Shown here: positions 1-6,497 of the stretch, one piece after another
How the letters are laid out: each line of letters begins with the position of its first letter
How positions within the stretch are numbered: position 1 is the first letter of the stretch
Program-made: the position numbers and the translations under genes
Notes under the pieces: model-generated
What the model was told of the DNA's origin: nothing
Seen by the model: only the letters and a program-made list of their open reading frames with translations
The model's database searches: none
NCBI GenBank assembly: GCA_005800965.1
Contig: SYEA01000055.1
Location: 1 to 7,095 of the forward strand
Direction: 5' to 3'
DNA from: Actinomycetota bacterium
Lineage (GTDB): Bacteria > Actinomycetota > Acidimicrobiia > Acidimicrobiales > Ilumatobacteraceae
DNA length: 7,095 nucleotides

Positions 1-1441
1 GCTGCGGATGGGTCCAGCGCAACAAGGCCTCGATACCCACGATGCGACCGGTGTGAATGGAAACGATGGGTTGGTACACCACAGCCATTTCACCGCCCGC
101 CAACGCGCGTTCGAGTTGTGACGACAATGTGAGGCGGTCGCGGGCCTGGGTACGCATTGCCTCACTGAACATCTCGCTACGACCCTTGCCGCGTTGCTTG
201 GCGCGATACATCGCAGTGTCTGCATTTACCAACAATGTCAGTGCAGCATCGGCTGGTGATTGCTCATCCAAGAGCGTGAGTGGTGCGATTGCAACACCGA
301 CGCTGGCGCCTGAAGTGACTTCGACGCCGTGAATGACATGTTGGCCCGTGATACTGGCGCGCAACCGCTCGGCAATCTCGAGCGCCAGTGATTCGTCGCC
401 AACACCTTCGGCCAGCACGGCGAACTCGTCACCGCTCAATCGCGCTACGACGTCGGATGGGCGAGTGGCAGTGACGAGGCGCTTGCCAACGCTCACGATG
501 AGTTGATCTCCGAAGCGGTGGCCGACTGTGTCGTTGACGTTCTTCAGGCCATCAAAGTCGAGAAACAACACGGTGACACCACGGCGCAGGGTGCGGCTGC
601 GGTCGAGCGCCTCGGCCACGCGCCGCAAGAACAGCGTTCGATTGGGCAAACCAGTCAACTCATCGTGGGTGGCTTGTCGCTGTAGTTCGGTTTGTAGTTG
701 TTTGTGCTCGGTGATATCGCGGGCAATTACCGAGTAATGCTCGACGGTGGAATCTGCGCCGCGCACCACATGCAGGGTGAGTGACAGCGTGCGCATGAAC
801 CCATCGGGGCTGCGATGGCCGAGCTCGCCTGACCAGGAGTTGTGTACGCCACCAGTCAGCACATCGCGGGGCACCTGGTTGCGCACTGCATCAAAAAACG
901 TGGTGGCTGCCTCATTGCTGCTACCCACAACGCTGCTACCACTCGTGCTCGTGGTGTCGGTGATGCCGAGCACCTCGGCTGCACCGCGGTTGGCAAACAT
1001 GAGTTGCATGTTGGCGTCGAACACCACGATGGCATCGCTGGCGGCATCGAGGGCACCAACGAGTTGGTCGTTGAGTCGATCGTGGGTGGCGATGGTGGTG
1101 ATGTCTTGGGCTGTGCCGACGTAACGGAGTGTGTTGCCACTGGCATCACGAATTGGCGCGGCGGAAAATGCAATTACGACATTGCTGCCATCCAAGTGGT
1201 TCAACCGAAAATGGGCAACGAATGCGTCGGGCGTGGCCTGCGTAGCAATCCACCGCGCCTCGAGTTCGGCGCGCGTGGCGGGCAGGGCATGCGCCCACGG
1301 CGCAACACCGAGCGTGAGTGGGGCACCACCCAACGCGAGCATGCGGAATGCGTCGTTGGCCGCCGTCAGGCGACCGGCTACGTCAGTTTCGCAAAGTGCG
1401 ACAGGAAGCGAAGCGAGCGCGCGATCGATACGCCAAGTATT
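1..1441 (-). CDS. PAS-PAS-GGDEF-EAL cyclic-di-GMP signalling protein (3' end outside window; 5' end disrupted)
   Basis: This is a sensor-coupled enzyme that makes and/or degrades the second messenger cyclic di-GMP in the cytoplasm. The frame is open from 1441 to base 1. Numbering codons from the coupled GTG at 1489, a PAS-like domain spans about 22-130 (LPVALCETD near its start), a second PAS about 142-262 ending in ARDITEHK, and a GGDEF domain starts at about 276 (THDELTGLPNR). The active-site signature is SGDEF at 352-356 (bases 422-436); Ser for the first Gly is a common variant. An RxxD inhibitory-site motif (RPSD, 343-346) lies exactly five residues before it. An EAL domain begins with EALLRW at 487-492 and is cut by the window edge, so its catalytic completeness cannot be judged. 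No membrane segment is visible. The start is unresolved: an in-frame TGA lies at 1442-1444, and the first ATG after it, at 1342, would cut into PAS1. The family call is very secure; intactness is uncertain. Confidence 0.93.
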
Positions 1442-1489
1442 TCAGGTTTGGTGCCCGCCAAGCGGGAGCATGGCCCGCGACTGACTCAC
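1442..1489 (-). other. Coupled GTG start and in-frame TGA at the 5' end of the c-di-GMP gene
   Basis: GTG at 1489-1487 overlaps the TGA stop of the PEBP lipoprotein gene (1488-1486) in a GTGA arrangement typical of translational coupling. It is in the same frame as the downstream PAS-GGDEF-EAL protein. After 15 codons (with an internal ATG at 1471) the frame meets TGA at 1444-1442, and PAS homology begins only a few codons later. No ATG, GTG or TTG in frame lies between this TGA and 1342. The stretch may be a disrupted N-terminus (nonsense or frameshift), a sequencing or assembly error, or a 15-codon leader peptide. What is seen is the geometry; the explanation is open. Confidence 0.7.
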
Positions 1490-2133
1490 GGAGCTTGGAC
1501 GTAGAAGGTGCTCTCGGCCAGGTCGAACGTGCTCATCTCGATTTCAGTCAAGAGCAACTCCGCATCGACGCCACCACTAGCGCCTGTGACTGCGGCAAGA
1601 TCAATGACTTTGTCCATGGCAAACACCGTGAGCAAGAACTGTCGACGCTCGCCTTTGCTCGGACACGGGGGTGCGTAACCCACGCTGCCCTCACTGTTCG
1701 TGGCGACGACCACTTCGGGTGGTGTGGCGCCTTCGCCGATGGCTACGGTGCCGCCAGTGAGGTTGGCCATTGTCCACAACAACCGCTCGGGTGTCTCGAC
1801 GTCGTGCAACAGCACGGCCAGGGTCACGGTGCCAGCGGGCTGGCCGGTGATTTGCAGTGGTGGCGAAACATTGCGGCCGTAACACGTGTACGTCAGGTCG
1901 ATGTCCGCGCCTTCGATCCACGGGCCACTCACACTGAACGCATCACTCGGTTCGAGCGCCTGCGCAGTTTCGTCGGTCACGATGGCGATGGATTCATTTT
2001 GTTCGGGTGACGCCGGCACCAACGTGCGACCATCACGTGAGCAGGCACCCAACATGAGTGTGAGTGCTGTCATCAGGCCTGCTGCAGCGAGGCCAACTTG
2101 GCGGGTGGAGTTGTGTCGCCGCGAGTGACTCAT
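1486..2133 (-). CDS. PEBP/YbhB-family lipoprotein
   Basis: This 215-residue protein is predicted to be lipid-anchored outside the cytoplasmic membrane. The N-terminus has basic residues, a hydrophobic run (about 13-28) and a lipobox LGAC with Cys31 as the lipidation site. The remaining ~185 residues match the phosphatidylethanolamine-binding protein / YbhB-YbcL fold: NVSPPLQ, a DVETP segment where the family has DPDAP, MANL where it has VNL, GYAPPCP, and FLLTVFAMD near the C-terminus. Family members bind phospholipid or anionic ligands, or inhibit kinases or proteases in eukaryotes; bacterial roles are poorly defined. Two usual pocket histidines appear to be replaced (see findings). The ATG at 2133 was chosen because it places the signal peptide at the N-terminus; the frame stays open to 2430, but that extension lies inside the divergent mca gene. 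Its TGA overlaps the GTG of the downstream c-di-GMP gene, so the two are probably one transcript. Confidence 0.88.
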   Translation of the reverse strand: MSHSRRHNSTRQVGLAAAGLMTALTLMLGACSRDGRTLVPASPEQNESIAIVTDETAQALEPSDAFSVSGPWIEGADIDLTYTCYGRNVSPPLQITGQPAGTVTLAVLLHDVETPERLLWTMANLTGGTVAIGEGATPPEVVVATNSEGSVGYAPPCPSKGERRQFLLTVFAMDKVIDLAAVTGASGGVDAELLLTEIEMSTFDLAESTFYVQAP

Positions 2134-2178
2134 TGCATCACAGAGTACGAGGTATCGCGTACTAGCGTGCGTCAGCGC
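2134..2178. promoter_or_regulatory. Divergent intergenic region with an imperfect palindrome
   Basis: These 45 bases separate the divergent starts of the PEBP lipoprotein gene and mca, so promoter elements for both must lie here or extend into the coding ends. An inverted repeat, GTACG at 2145-2149 and CGTAC at 2158-2162 with an 8-nt spacer, is seen directly. Over the full 18 nt, 14 positions are palindromic. It could be an operator for a dimeric regulator, but it overlaps no convincing -10 or -35 element and may be chance. No strong Shine-Dalgarno sequence was found for either gene. Confidence 0.3.
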
Positions 2179-3102
2179 ATGGGGCGACAAGCGGAATCCA
2201 CCGAACGCTTGTGCGTTCTGACGGTGCACGCTCACCCCGATGACGAAGCATCCAAGGGTGCGCCAACGTTGGCAAAATATTCGCAACAAGGCGTGCACAC
2301 CGTGCTGGTGTGTTGCACGGGCGGCGAAGAGGGTGATGTGAACAACCCGGCGCTCAAAGAGCCCGGTCAGCCTTTTCATGGACTGTCGGATGATGCCAGT
2401 CGCCAGTTGCTTGAGTCGATGCGCCCACACGAGTTGGCCGCCGCTGCCAAGGTGATCGGCTTTTCGCGCGTGGAGATGCTTGGCTATCGCGATTCAGGAA
2501 TGGCCGAGTCGCCCGCCAATGCGAACCCTGCATCGTTTCACATGGCCGACATCGACGAAGCCGTCGGTCGGTTGGTGCGGATCATTCGCGCCCAACGACC
2601 GCAGGTGATCATTACTTACGGCGACGACCAGCGCGGATATCCGCATCCTGACCATCTGAAGGTGCACGACATCAGTGTGTTGGCTTTCGACCGGGCTGGT
2701 GACGAAAAGTGGTATCCGCACGATGGGCCGGTGTGGCAGCCACTCAAGATGTATTACTCGGTGTGGTCGCGGGCCCGTCTCACGGCTGTGCACGAAGAGT
2801 TGCTGCGGCTGCGCGGCTCGTCGCCATACGACGAAAAGTGGTTCGAGCGACCGAACCTTGATGATCGCATCACGACGCGTCTCAATGTTGGTGATTATTT
2901 CTGGGCGCGATCTGGCGCGCTGCGGGCACACAAAACCCAGGTAGATGAAAATGAACCATTTTGGTTCGGGTTGAGTGATGCCGAGTTGGCTGCCGTGTAC
3001 CCGTATGAAGATTGGGTGCTGGCGCGGTCATTGGTGAAGAGCCAACGTGCTGCTGGTGAGTACGAAGATGACTTGTTTGCCGACATCCGAGTTACATCGT
3101 GA
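2179..3102 (+). CDS. mca: Mycothiol S-conjugate amidase (Mca), LmbE/PIG-L zinc amidase family
   Basis: Mca cleaves the amide bond of mycothiol S-conjugates in the cytosol. It releases an N-acetylcysteine conjugate (mercapturic acid) for export and GlcN-Ins for mycothiol resynthesis. The 307-residue length is close to that of known Mca proteins (about 290). VHAHPDDEASKG (16-27) supplies the AHPDD zinc/catalytic motif: His19 and Asp22 as zinc ligands and Asp21 as the expected base. YPHPDH (154-159) supplies the third ligand His159 and the conserved His156. GGEEGDVNNPAL (48-59) and LGYRDSGM (101-108) resemble Mca more than the paralogue MshB, though MshB activity cannot be excluded from sequence. 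The C-terminus ends in a DDLFADI segment as in Mca. The ATG at 2179 puts the first strand near the N-terminus; GTG at 2167 is an alternative, and extension to 2098 would run into the divergent gene. The stop overlaps the GTG of the SCP2-like gene. Confidence 0.9.
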   Translation: MGRQAESTERLCVLTVHAHPDDEASKGAPTLAKYSQQGVHTVLVCCTGGEEGDVNNPALKEPGQPFHGLSDDASRQLLESMRPHELAAAAKVIGFSRVEMLGYRDSGMAESPANANPASFHMADIDEAVGRLVRIIRAQRPQVIITYGDDQRGYPHPDHLKVHDISVLAFDRAGDEKWYPHDGPVWQPLKMYYSVWSRARLTAVHEELLRLRGSSPYDEKWFERPNLDDRITTRLNVGDYFWARSGALRAHKTQVDENEPFWFGLSDAELAAVYPYEDWVLARSLVKSQRAAGEYEDDLFADIRVTS

Positions 3103-3332
3103 GCAACACGGCACAGTTTCGAGTCGCGTTCGGCAAAAAAGACGAAGTGGTGCACGGCCCAGATGATGCCGACGTGGTGATTTCGGTTGCTGCCAGTGAT
3201 GCCCACCTTGACCCCACAAGTTTGTATATGCAGGGCAAACTCAAGGCCCAAGGCAGCACAGGTGCATTGTTTGCGTTGTTGCAGTCGGGCGAAGTGAGCG
3301 CGGCTATCCAGCGGCTCGCATCGCGTCCCTGA
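3099..3332 (+). CDS. Small SCP2 sterol-carrier-like protein
   Basis: This 77-residue protein carries the core of an SCP2 domain: a strand near DVVISVAASD (25-34), then LYMQGKLKAQGSTGALFALLQSGE, which contains the family's (F/Y)MxGKLKxxG hallmark, and a C-terminal helix. It is shorter than a typical SCP2 domain (about 100 residues), with the N-terminal strands reduced. SCP2 proteins bind hydrophobic ligands such as sterols or acyl chains. A related fold forms the C-terminal domain of mycothiol-dependent maleylpyruvate isomerases, which makes the position after mca suggestive. It starts at GTG 3099, overlapping the mca TGA (3100-3102) in a GTGA junction, so it is probably translationally coupled. 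Its last 29 nt overlap the end of the convergent ChbG-like gene. No signal peptide is seen. The fold call is fairly secure; the ligand is unknown. Confidence 0.8.
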   Translation: MSNTAQFRVAFGKKDEVVHGPDDADVVISVAASDAHLDPTSLYMQGKLKAQGSTGALFALLQSGEVSAAIQRLASRP

Positions 3333-4155
3333 TTTGGCGGTAGCCAATCAAGGTTGCACCCGCTGCAGCGAGTGCGGCGCGCACTTCGCTGCCAGTGATG
3401 AGTGCCAAGTCATCGATCCAGCCCAGACAAACATCGCCGAGTGCGCGCACCTCTGGTGAGTCAATCACGGGTTGCACGTGAATCTCGGTGACGCCTGACT
3501 GCAATTTACTTATTGAGGTGAGCACCCGTTGACGGCTACCCGATGACCAGTCGTGGTCGAAGTGATCGGGGAAGAGCACACCCTCATCGCGGGCCAGTCC
3601 GCGGAAGTCGAAGCCGGCCTCGTTGAGTGAAATGGAGGATGGCAGTCGAATCGGCAAACGGTACTCGGCTGCGAGTTCGAGATAAACGTCAAAGAATTCC
3701 GGCCGCAAGGTGATGGATGTCAAATGAGGTGCCAAGTGCGTTACATCGACACCCCACAACAATGCGCGTTCCACTTGGGCTCGACATTCGCGCAACACCT
3801 CTTCGGAATCCGCGTGTTCCCAGAGATCATCCAGGGTGGAAGGGAATCCACCATCGCCCGATTGCAGTGATGGTGCGTAGGTGAGCGGGCCCCAGCGATA
3901 TTCGGGATGTTCAGAGACCAAGGTGAGGTGAACACCAATGTCATCGCCGGGTTGCAGATGCTGCACGGCATGACGCGCCCAAGGGGCGGGCACCATCAGC
4001 GACGCGCATGTGGCGACACCCTTGCGCATGGCTTGCAGAACACCTTCGTTGGATGCGTGGAACGCCCCGAGATCATCACAACTCAGCACCACCAATTTGG
4101 CATCGTCAGGGTGGCCAAGTGCCTCGTTGAGCGAACGAAACGACGCGGTGGGCAC
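3304..4155 (-). CDS. ChbG/YdjC-family carbohydrate deacetylase
   Basis: This 283-residue protein belongs to the YdjC/ChbG family, whose characterised members remove acetyl groups from N-acetylated oligosaccharides with a metal-bound active site. Visible motifs are VLSCDDLG (23-30, Asp27/Asp28), SNEGV (35-39), GVHLTL (74-79, His76), a YRWGPL segment (86-91) typical of the family, THLAPH (139-144, His140 and His144) and EIHVQP near the C-terminus. Asp28, His76 and His144 are the probable metal ligands by analogy. No signal peptide is visible, so a cytoplasmic location is likely. It starts at GTG 4155; the N-terminal LGHPDDAKLVVL resembles other actinobacterial homologues and supports this start, although no clear Shine-Dalgarno precedes it. 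It begins only 9 nt after the stop of the upstream nuclease gene, so the two are probably co-transcribed. The substrate is unknown. Confidence 0.88.
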   Translation of the reverse strand: MPTASFRSLNEALGHPDDAKLVVLSCDDLGAFHASNEGVLQAMRKGVATCASLMVPAPWARHAVQHLQPGDDIGVHLTLVSEHPEYRWGPLTYAPSLQSGDGGFPSTLDDLWEHADSEEVLRECRAQVERALLWGVDVTHLAPHLTSITLRPEFFDVYLELAAEYRLPIRLPSSISLNEAGFDFRGLARDEGVLFPDHFDHDWSSGSRQRVLTSISKLQSGVTEIHVQPVIDSPEVRALGDVCLGWIDDLALITGSEVRAALAAAGATLIGYRQIRDAMRAAG

Positions 4156-4164
4156 AGCGTGACG

Positions 4165-4668
4165 CTACTTGCACCATTTCCACAGCCCACGCTGGTTGCG
4201 CTGGGCTTCAAACGCACCCGCTACGAATGCGTCGCGATACCGCGAGTTGGGTTCGATATGTAACGGTCTTCCGTATCCGCGGCGCACCAATTCGAAGTTG
4301 ACGAATAATTCGCCACCATTGACGGGGCGAAAGAGATACAGCAAGAGTCGGCCGAAGGCATCACGGGCTTCTTGGTCGCGCTCGATTCGCAATGTGGTGC
4401 CTGCGGGCAACATCGTGGCCAAGAATTCGGTGGCTTGTGGGCCAAAACACTGCACGCCTTTGGTCGGGTGTTTGGTTTCGGGGGTGTCAACGCCAACTAG
4501 CCGAATGGTTTCGGTGGTGCCCGCAACTTGAGCACGAATCGTGTCGCCGTCGATTACTTCAACCACCTCAATATGGGAAAGAACTGCAGTGGTCGGTTGT
4601 GCCGCACTGCAACCAACAATCAGCGCCGCAGCGACAACGAGACCGAGGTGCTTGGTTCGGTGCATCAT
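4165..4668 (-). CDS. Thermonuclease (SNase-like) lipoprotein
   Basis: This 167-residue secreted nuclease of the staphylococcal nuclease family is expected to hydrolyse DNA and RNA with Ca2+ at the cell surface. The signal peptide ends in a lipobox IVGC (Cys20). All active-site positions of the family are present: IDGDT (39-43; Asp42 = SNase Asp21), IRLVGVDTPETKHP (55-68; Arg56 = Arg35, Asp61 = Asp40, Glu64 = Glu43) and DAFGR (103-107; Arg107 = Arg87). Cys74 (QCFGPQA) and the penultimate Cys166 could form the disulfide seen in many secreted SNases. ATG at 4668 was preferred because it gives a standard lipoprotein signal; the frame remains open to a start at 4698, which would add ten residues. 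The stop lies 9 nt before the deacetylase start. Uses could include nutrient (phosphate or nucleotide) scavenging; that is inference. Confidence 0.92.
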   Translation of the reverse strand: MMHRTKHLGLVVAAALIVGCSAAQPTTAVLSHIEVVEVIDGDTIRAQVAGTTETIRLVGVDTPETKHPTKGVQCFGPQATEFLATMLPAGTTLRIERDQEARDAFGRLLLYLFRPVNGGELFVNFELVRRGYGRPLHIEPNSRYRDAFVAGAFEAQRNQRGLWKWCK

Positions 4669-4722
4669 CGCTGACCTGTGTGTTAGCACCCGGCGCATGC
4701 GGCACCGAAGTACGGTTGGGGC
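4669..4722. promoter_or_regulatory. Divergent intergenic region, nuclease and LLM oxidoreductase
   Basis: These 54 nt separate divergent coding starts and must hold, or border, the promoters for both transcripts. I see no convincing -10/-35 pair or operator palindrome. A G-rich GGTTGGGG just before the ATG at 4723 could serve weakly as a ribosome binding site. Confidence 0.35.
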
Positions 4723-5640
4723 ATGACATCTTCATTGCCCAACAACCATGGCCTAGGACGAGTCGGCATCTGGACATTTGCTCTTGACCTGCAGCCAATG
4801 AGCAAGGCCCAAGAAGCCGCCCGTGAACTTGAAGAACTCGGCTATGGCTGTATTTGGGTTCCCGAGGCAGTGGGTCGTGAGCCGTTCGCTTCGTGTGCGT
4901 TGTTGTTGGCAGGCACGCAACGCATCGGGGTGGCGACGGGAATCGCATCGATGTATGCACGATCAGCAGTCACGATGCAAGCAGGTTGGCGCACGCTCAC
5001 TGAAGCGTTCGGCGAACGCTTCACCCTCGGCATTGGGGCCAGTCACGAACATATGGCCACCAAATTGCACAAGACCAGTTATGACAAGCCGTACACCGCA
5101 ATGGTCGAGTATCTCGACCAAATGGACAAAGGTTTGTACGCCGCCGTTGCACCAACAACTACACCGCGGCGTGTGTTGGCTGCGCTCGGCCCACGCATGT
5201 TGGCGCTCAGTGCTGAGCGGGGTCTTGGCGCGCACCCATATTTCGTGCCACCTGAACACACCAAGATGGCTCGCGACACCATGGGCGACGGGCCTGCGCT
5301 GGCACCTGAACAAGCAGTGCTGTTGGAGACCGACCCGACGAAAGCACGCGAGATTGCCCGCAACTTCATGGCCACCTACATTCGTCTGCCGAACTATGCC
5401 AACAACCTGCGACGACTTGGCTACACCGACGACGACCTCGGCGACAAGCAGCGACCGCCAAGCGACCGCATGGTGGATGCCATCGTTGCATGGGGCACGA
5501 TGGATCAAGTAGTCGCCCGCGTGAAGCAGCACTTTGATGCTGGTGCTTCGCATGTGAGCCTGCAAGTGCTTGACGCCGACCCTGCCGCTCTGCCGATGCG
5601 ACAGTGGCGTGAATTCGCAGCAGCGACCAAACACCTGTAG
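4723..5640 (+). CDS. LLM-class F420/flavin-dependent oxidoreductase
   Basis: This 305-residue cytosolic oxidoreductase has the luciferase-like monooxygenase TIM-barrel fold. Typical segments are GRVGIWTFAL at the first strand, ELEELGYGCIWVPEAVGREPF (split here by description, about 35-55), IGVATGIASMYARSA (68-82), GERFTLGIGASHE (96-108) and a C-terminal GASHVSLQVL strand. The pattern, especially GIASMYARSA and the short ~300-residue length, resembles the actinobacterial TIGR03620 (MSMEG_4141-like) group that is predicted to use coenzyme F420. The substrate cannot be told from sequence, and FMN use is not excluded. The ATG at 4723 gives the expected length; the Met at 4798 would delete the first barrel strand. 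It appears monocistronic, followed after 10 nt by a hairpin and a convergent dehydrogenase gene. Confidence 0.88.
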   Translation: MTSSLPNNHGLGRVGIWTFALDLQPMSKAQEAARELEELGYGCIWVPEAVGREPFASCALLLAGTQRIGVATGIASMYARSAVTMQAGWRTLTEAFGERFTLGIGASHEHMATKLHKTSYDKPYTAMVEYLDQMDKGLYAAVAPTTTPRRVLAALGPRMLALSAERGLGAHPYFVPPEHTKMARDTMGDGPALAPEQAVLLETDPTKAREIARNFMATYIRLPNYANNLRRLGYTDDDLGDKQRPPSDRMVDAIVAWGTMDQVVARVKQHFDAGASHVSLQVLDADPAALPMRQWREFAAATKHL

Positions 5641-5649
5641 CCGCGCGGT

Positions 5650-5680
5650 CGCCTTCCTCTAAGTGGGGAAGAGGGTGGCG
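5650..5680. terminator. Hairpin between convergent genes (possible bidirectional terminator)
   Basis: The arms at 5650-5660 (CGCCTTCCTCT) and 5670-5680 (AGAGGGTGGCG) can form an 11-bp stem with one T-T mismatch and one G-T wobble, closing a 9-nt loop. It sits in the 47-nt gap between the LLM oxidoreductase stop and the dehydrogenase stop, where a shared terminator is expected. No T-tract follows on either strand, so a canonical intrinsic terminator is not proven. Confidence 0.5.
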
Positions 5681-5687
5681 AGTAGCG

Positions 5688-6497
5688 CTAGACGCCGAAC
5701 ACGCGACGTTGCAGCTTGCGCATGCCGCCCAGCCAGCGCTCGTGTTCAGTGGCCTTGATTTTCACGTAGTCGCCAACTTCGGGATGAGGAAAAATAAAGA
5801 AGCGCTCCTCGACGAGTGCATCATGCACCACGTCGGCAACTTGGGCCGGCTCGAGCACGGCCCCGGCGACACGCACCACGTTGCCAGCATTGGCATCGAT
5901 GCCTTGGCGGTCTCCGCCGCGCAACATTGCAGTGTTCACACCCTGCGGGCATAAACAGCTCACTTTGATGCCACGTGAGCCGTAGGTAATTGACAACCAC
6001 TCGGCAAATGCCACCGCAGCGTGTTTGGTAACCGAGTAGGGCGCCGAGCCGATCTGAGCAAGCACACCAGCCGCGCTGGCGGTGCTGGCAAAATAACCCT
6101 GCCCGGCAGCGAGCCATTCGGGCATCAGATATTTTGCTGCCCAGCGGTGTGAGTGAACGTTGACATCAAACGATGTCGACCAGTCGGTTTCGCTCGAGCC
6201 GAGGTCGGTGCCGAGACCAACACCAGCGTTGGCAAAAAACAAGTCGATGCGGCCGGCCAATTGGCGTGCCTCTCTTACGAGTCGTGCGTTTTGTTCTTCG
6301 TGGGCCACATCGGCGATCACCACGTGAGCCGAGTTGGGGCGACGGGCATTCAGACGTTCCGCCACGGCCTCGACGCCTGCACCCGCACGGTCGCTGAGCA
6401 CGACGGTTGCACCAGCGTCGTGAAAACGTTCACCAAGTGCCGAACCGATGCCACCGCCTGCACCAGTGACAACGGCGACAGAACCAGCAAACTTCAC
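5688..6497 (-). CDS. Short-chain dehydrogenase/reductase (SDR)
   Basis: This 269-residue classical SDR is a cytosolic NAD(P)-dependent oxidoreductase of Rossmann fold. The cofactor-binding TGAGGGIG motif is at 11-18, Asp36 follows the second strand (VVLSDR), which favours NAD(H) over NADP(H), and Asp63 (ADV) contacts the adenine ring. NAGVG is at 90-94. The catalytic tetrad is complete: Asn113, Ser141 (STASAAG), Tyr154 and Lys158 (YSVTK), with the normal 13-residue Ser-Tyr spacing. The C-terminal part, with CPQGVNTAML and FIFPHPEV, resembles actinobacterial SDRs found near lipid and sterol metabolism genes, but the substrate is unknown. It starts at GTG 6497, placing the first strand right at the N-terminus; no strong Shine-Dalgarno is seen. 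It is transcribed towards the LLM oxidoreductase and divergently from the small gene at 6590. Confidence 0.92.
   Translation of the reverse strand: MKFAGSVAVVTGAGGGIGSALGERFHDAGATVVLSDRAGAGVEAVAERLNARRPNSAHVVIADVAHEEQNARLVREARQLAGRIDLFFANAGVGLGTDLGSSETDWSTSFDVNVHSHRWAAKYLMPEWLAAGQGYFASTASAAGVLAQIGSAPYSVTKHAAVAFAEWLSITYGSRGIKVSCLCPQGVNTAMLRGGDRQGIDANAGNVVRVAGAVLEPAQVADVVHDALVEERFFIFPHPEVGDYVKIKATEHERWLGGMRKLQRRVFGV

Noticed and set aside
1442..1444. Reassigned TGA codon (for example to Trp) explaining the in-frame stop
   Set aside because: TGA terminates the PEBP, Mca and SCP2-like genes at the expected lengths, so genome-wide reassignment is not supported. Selenocysteine is also unlikely, since no fitting context was seen in this sensory N-terminus.
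842..2010. Long plus-strand open frames opposite the c-di-GMP and PEBP genes (for example 842-1504 and 1318-2010)
   Set aside because: They are antisense shadows of clearly homologous minus-strand genes, and their products show no recognisable domain or natural composition.
2098..2178. N-terminal extension of mca to 2098
   Set aside because: It overlaps the start of the divergent PEBP gene, and its residues do not resemble the family N-terminus, which begins just before the AHPDD strand.
2134..2430. N-terminal extension of the PEBP frame to 2430
   Set aside because: The extension lies antisense within mca and would bury the lipoprotein signal peptide about 100 residues into the protein; the ATG at 2133 gives a proper signal peptide and lipobox.
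4963..5634. Minus-strand 223-codon frame opposite the LLM oxidoreductase
   Set aside because: The plus strand has coherent LLM-family motifs along its entire length, while the antisense product is rich in Cys, His and Arg with no domain features.
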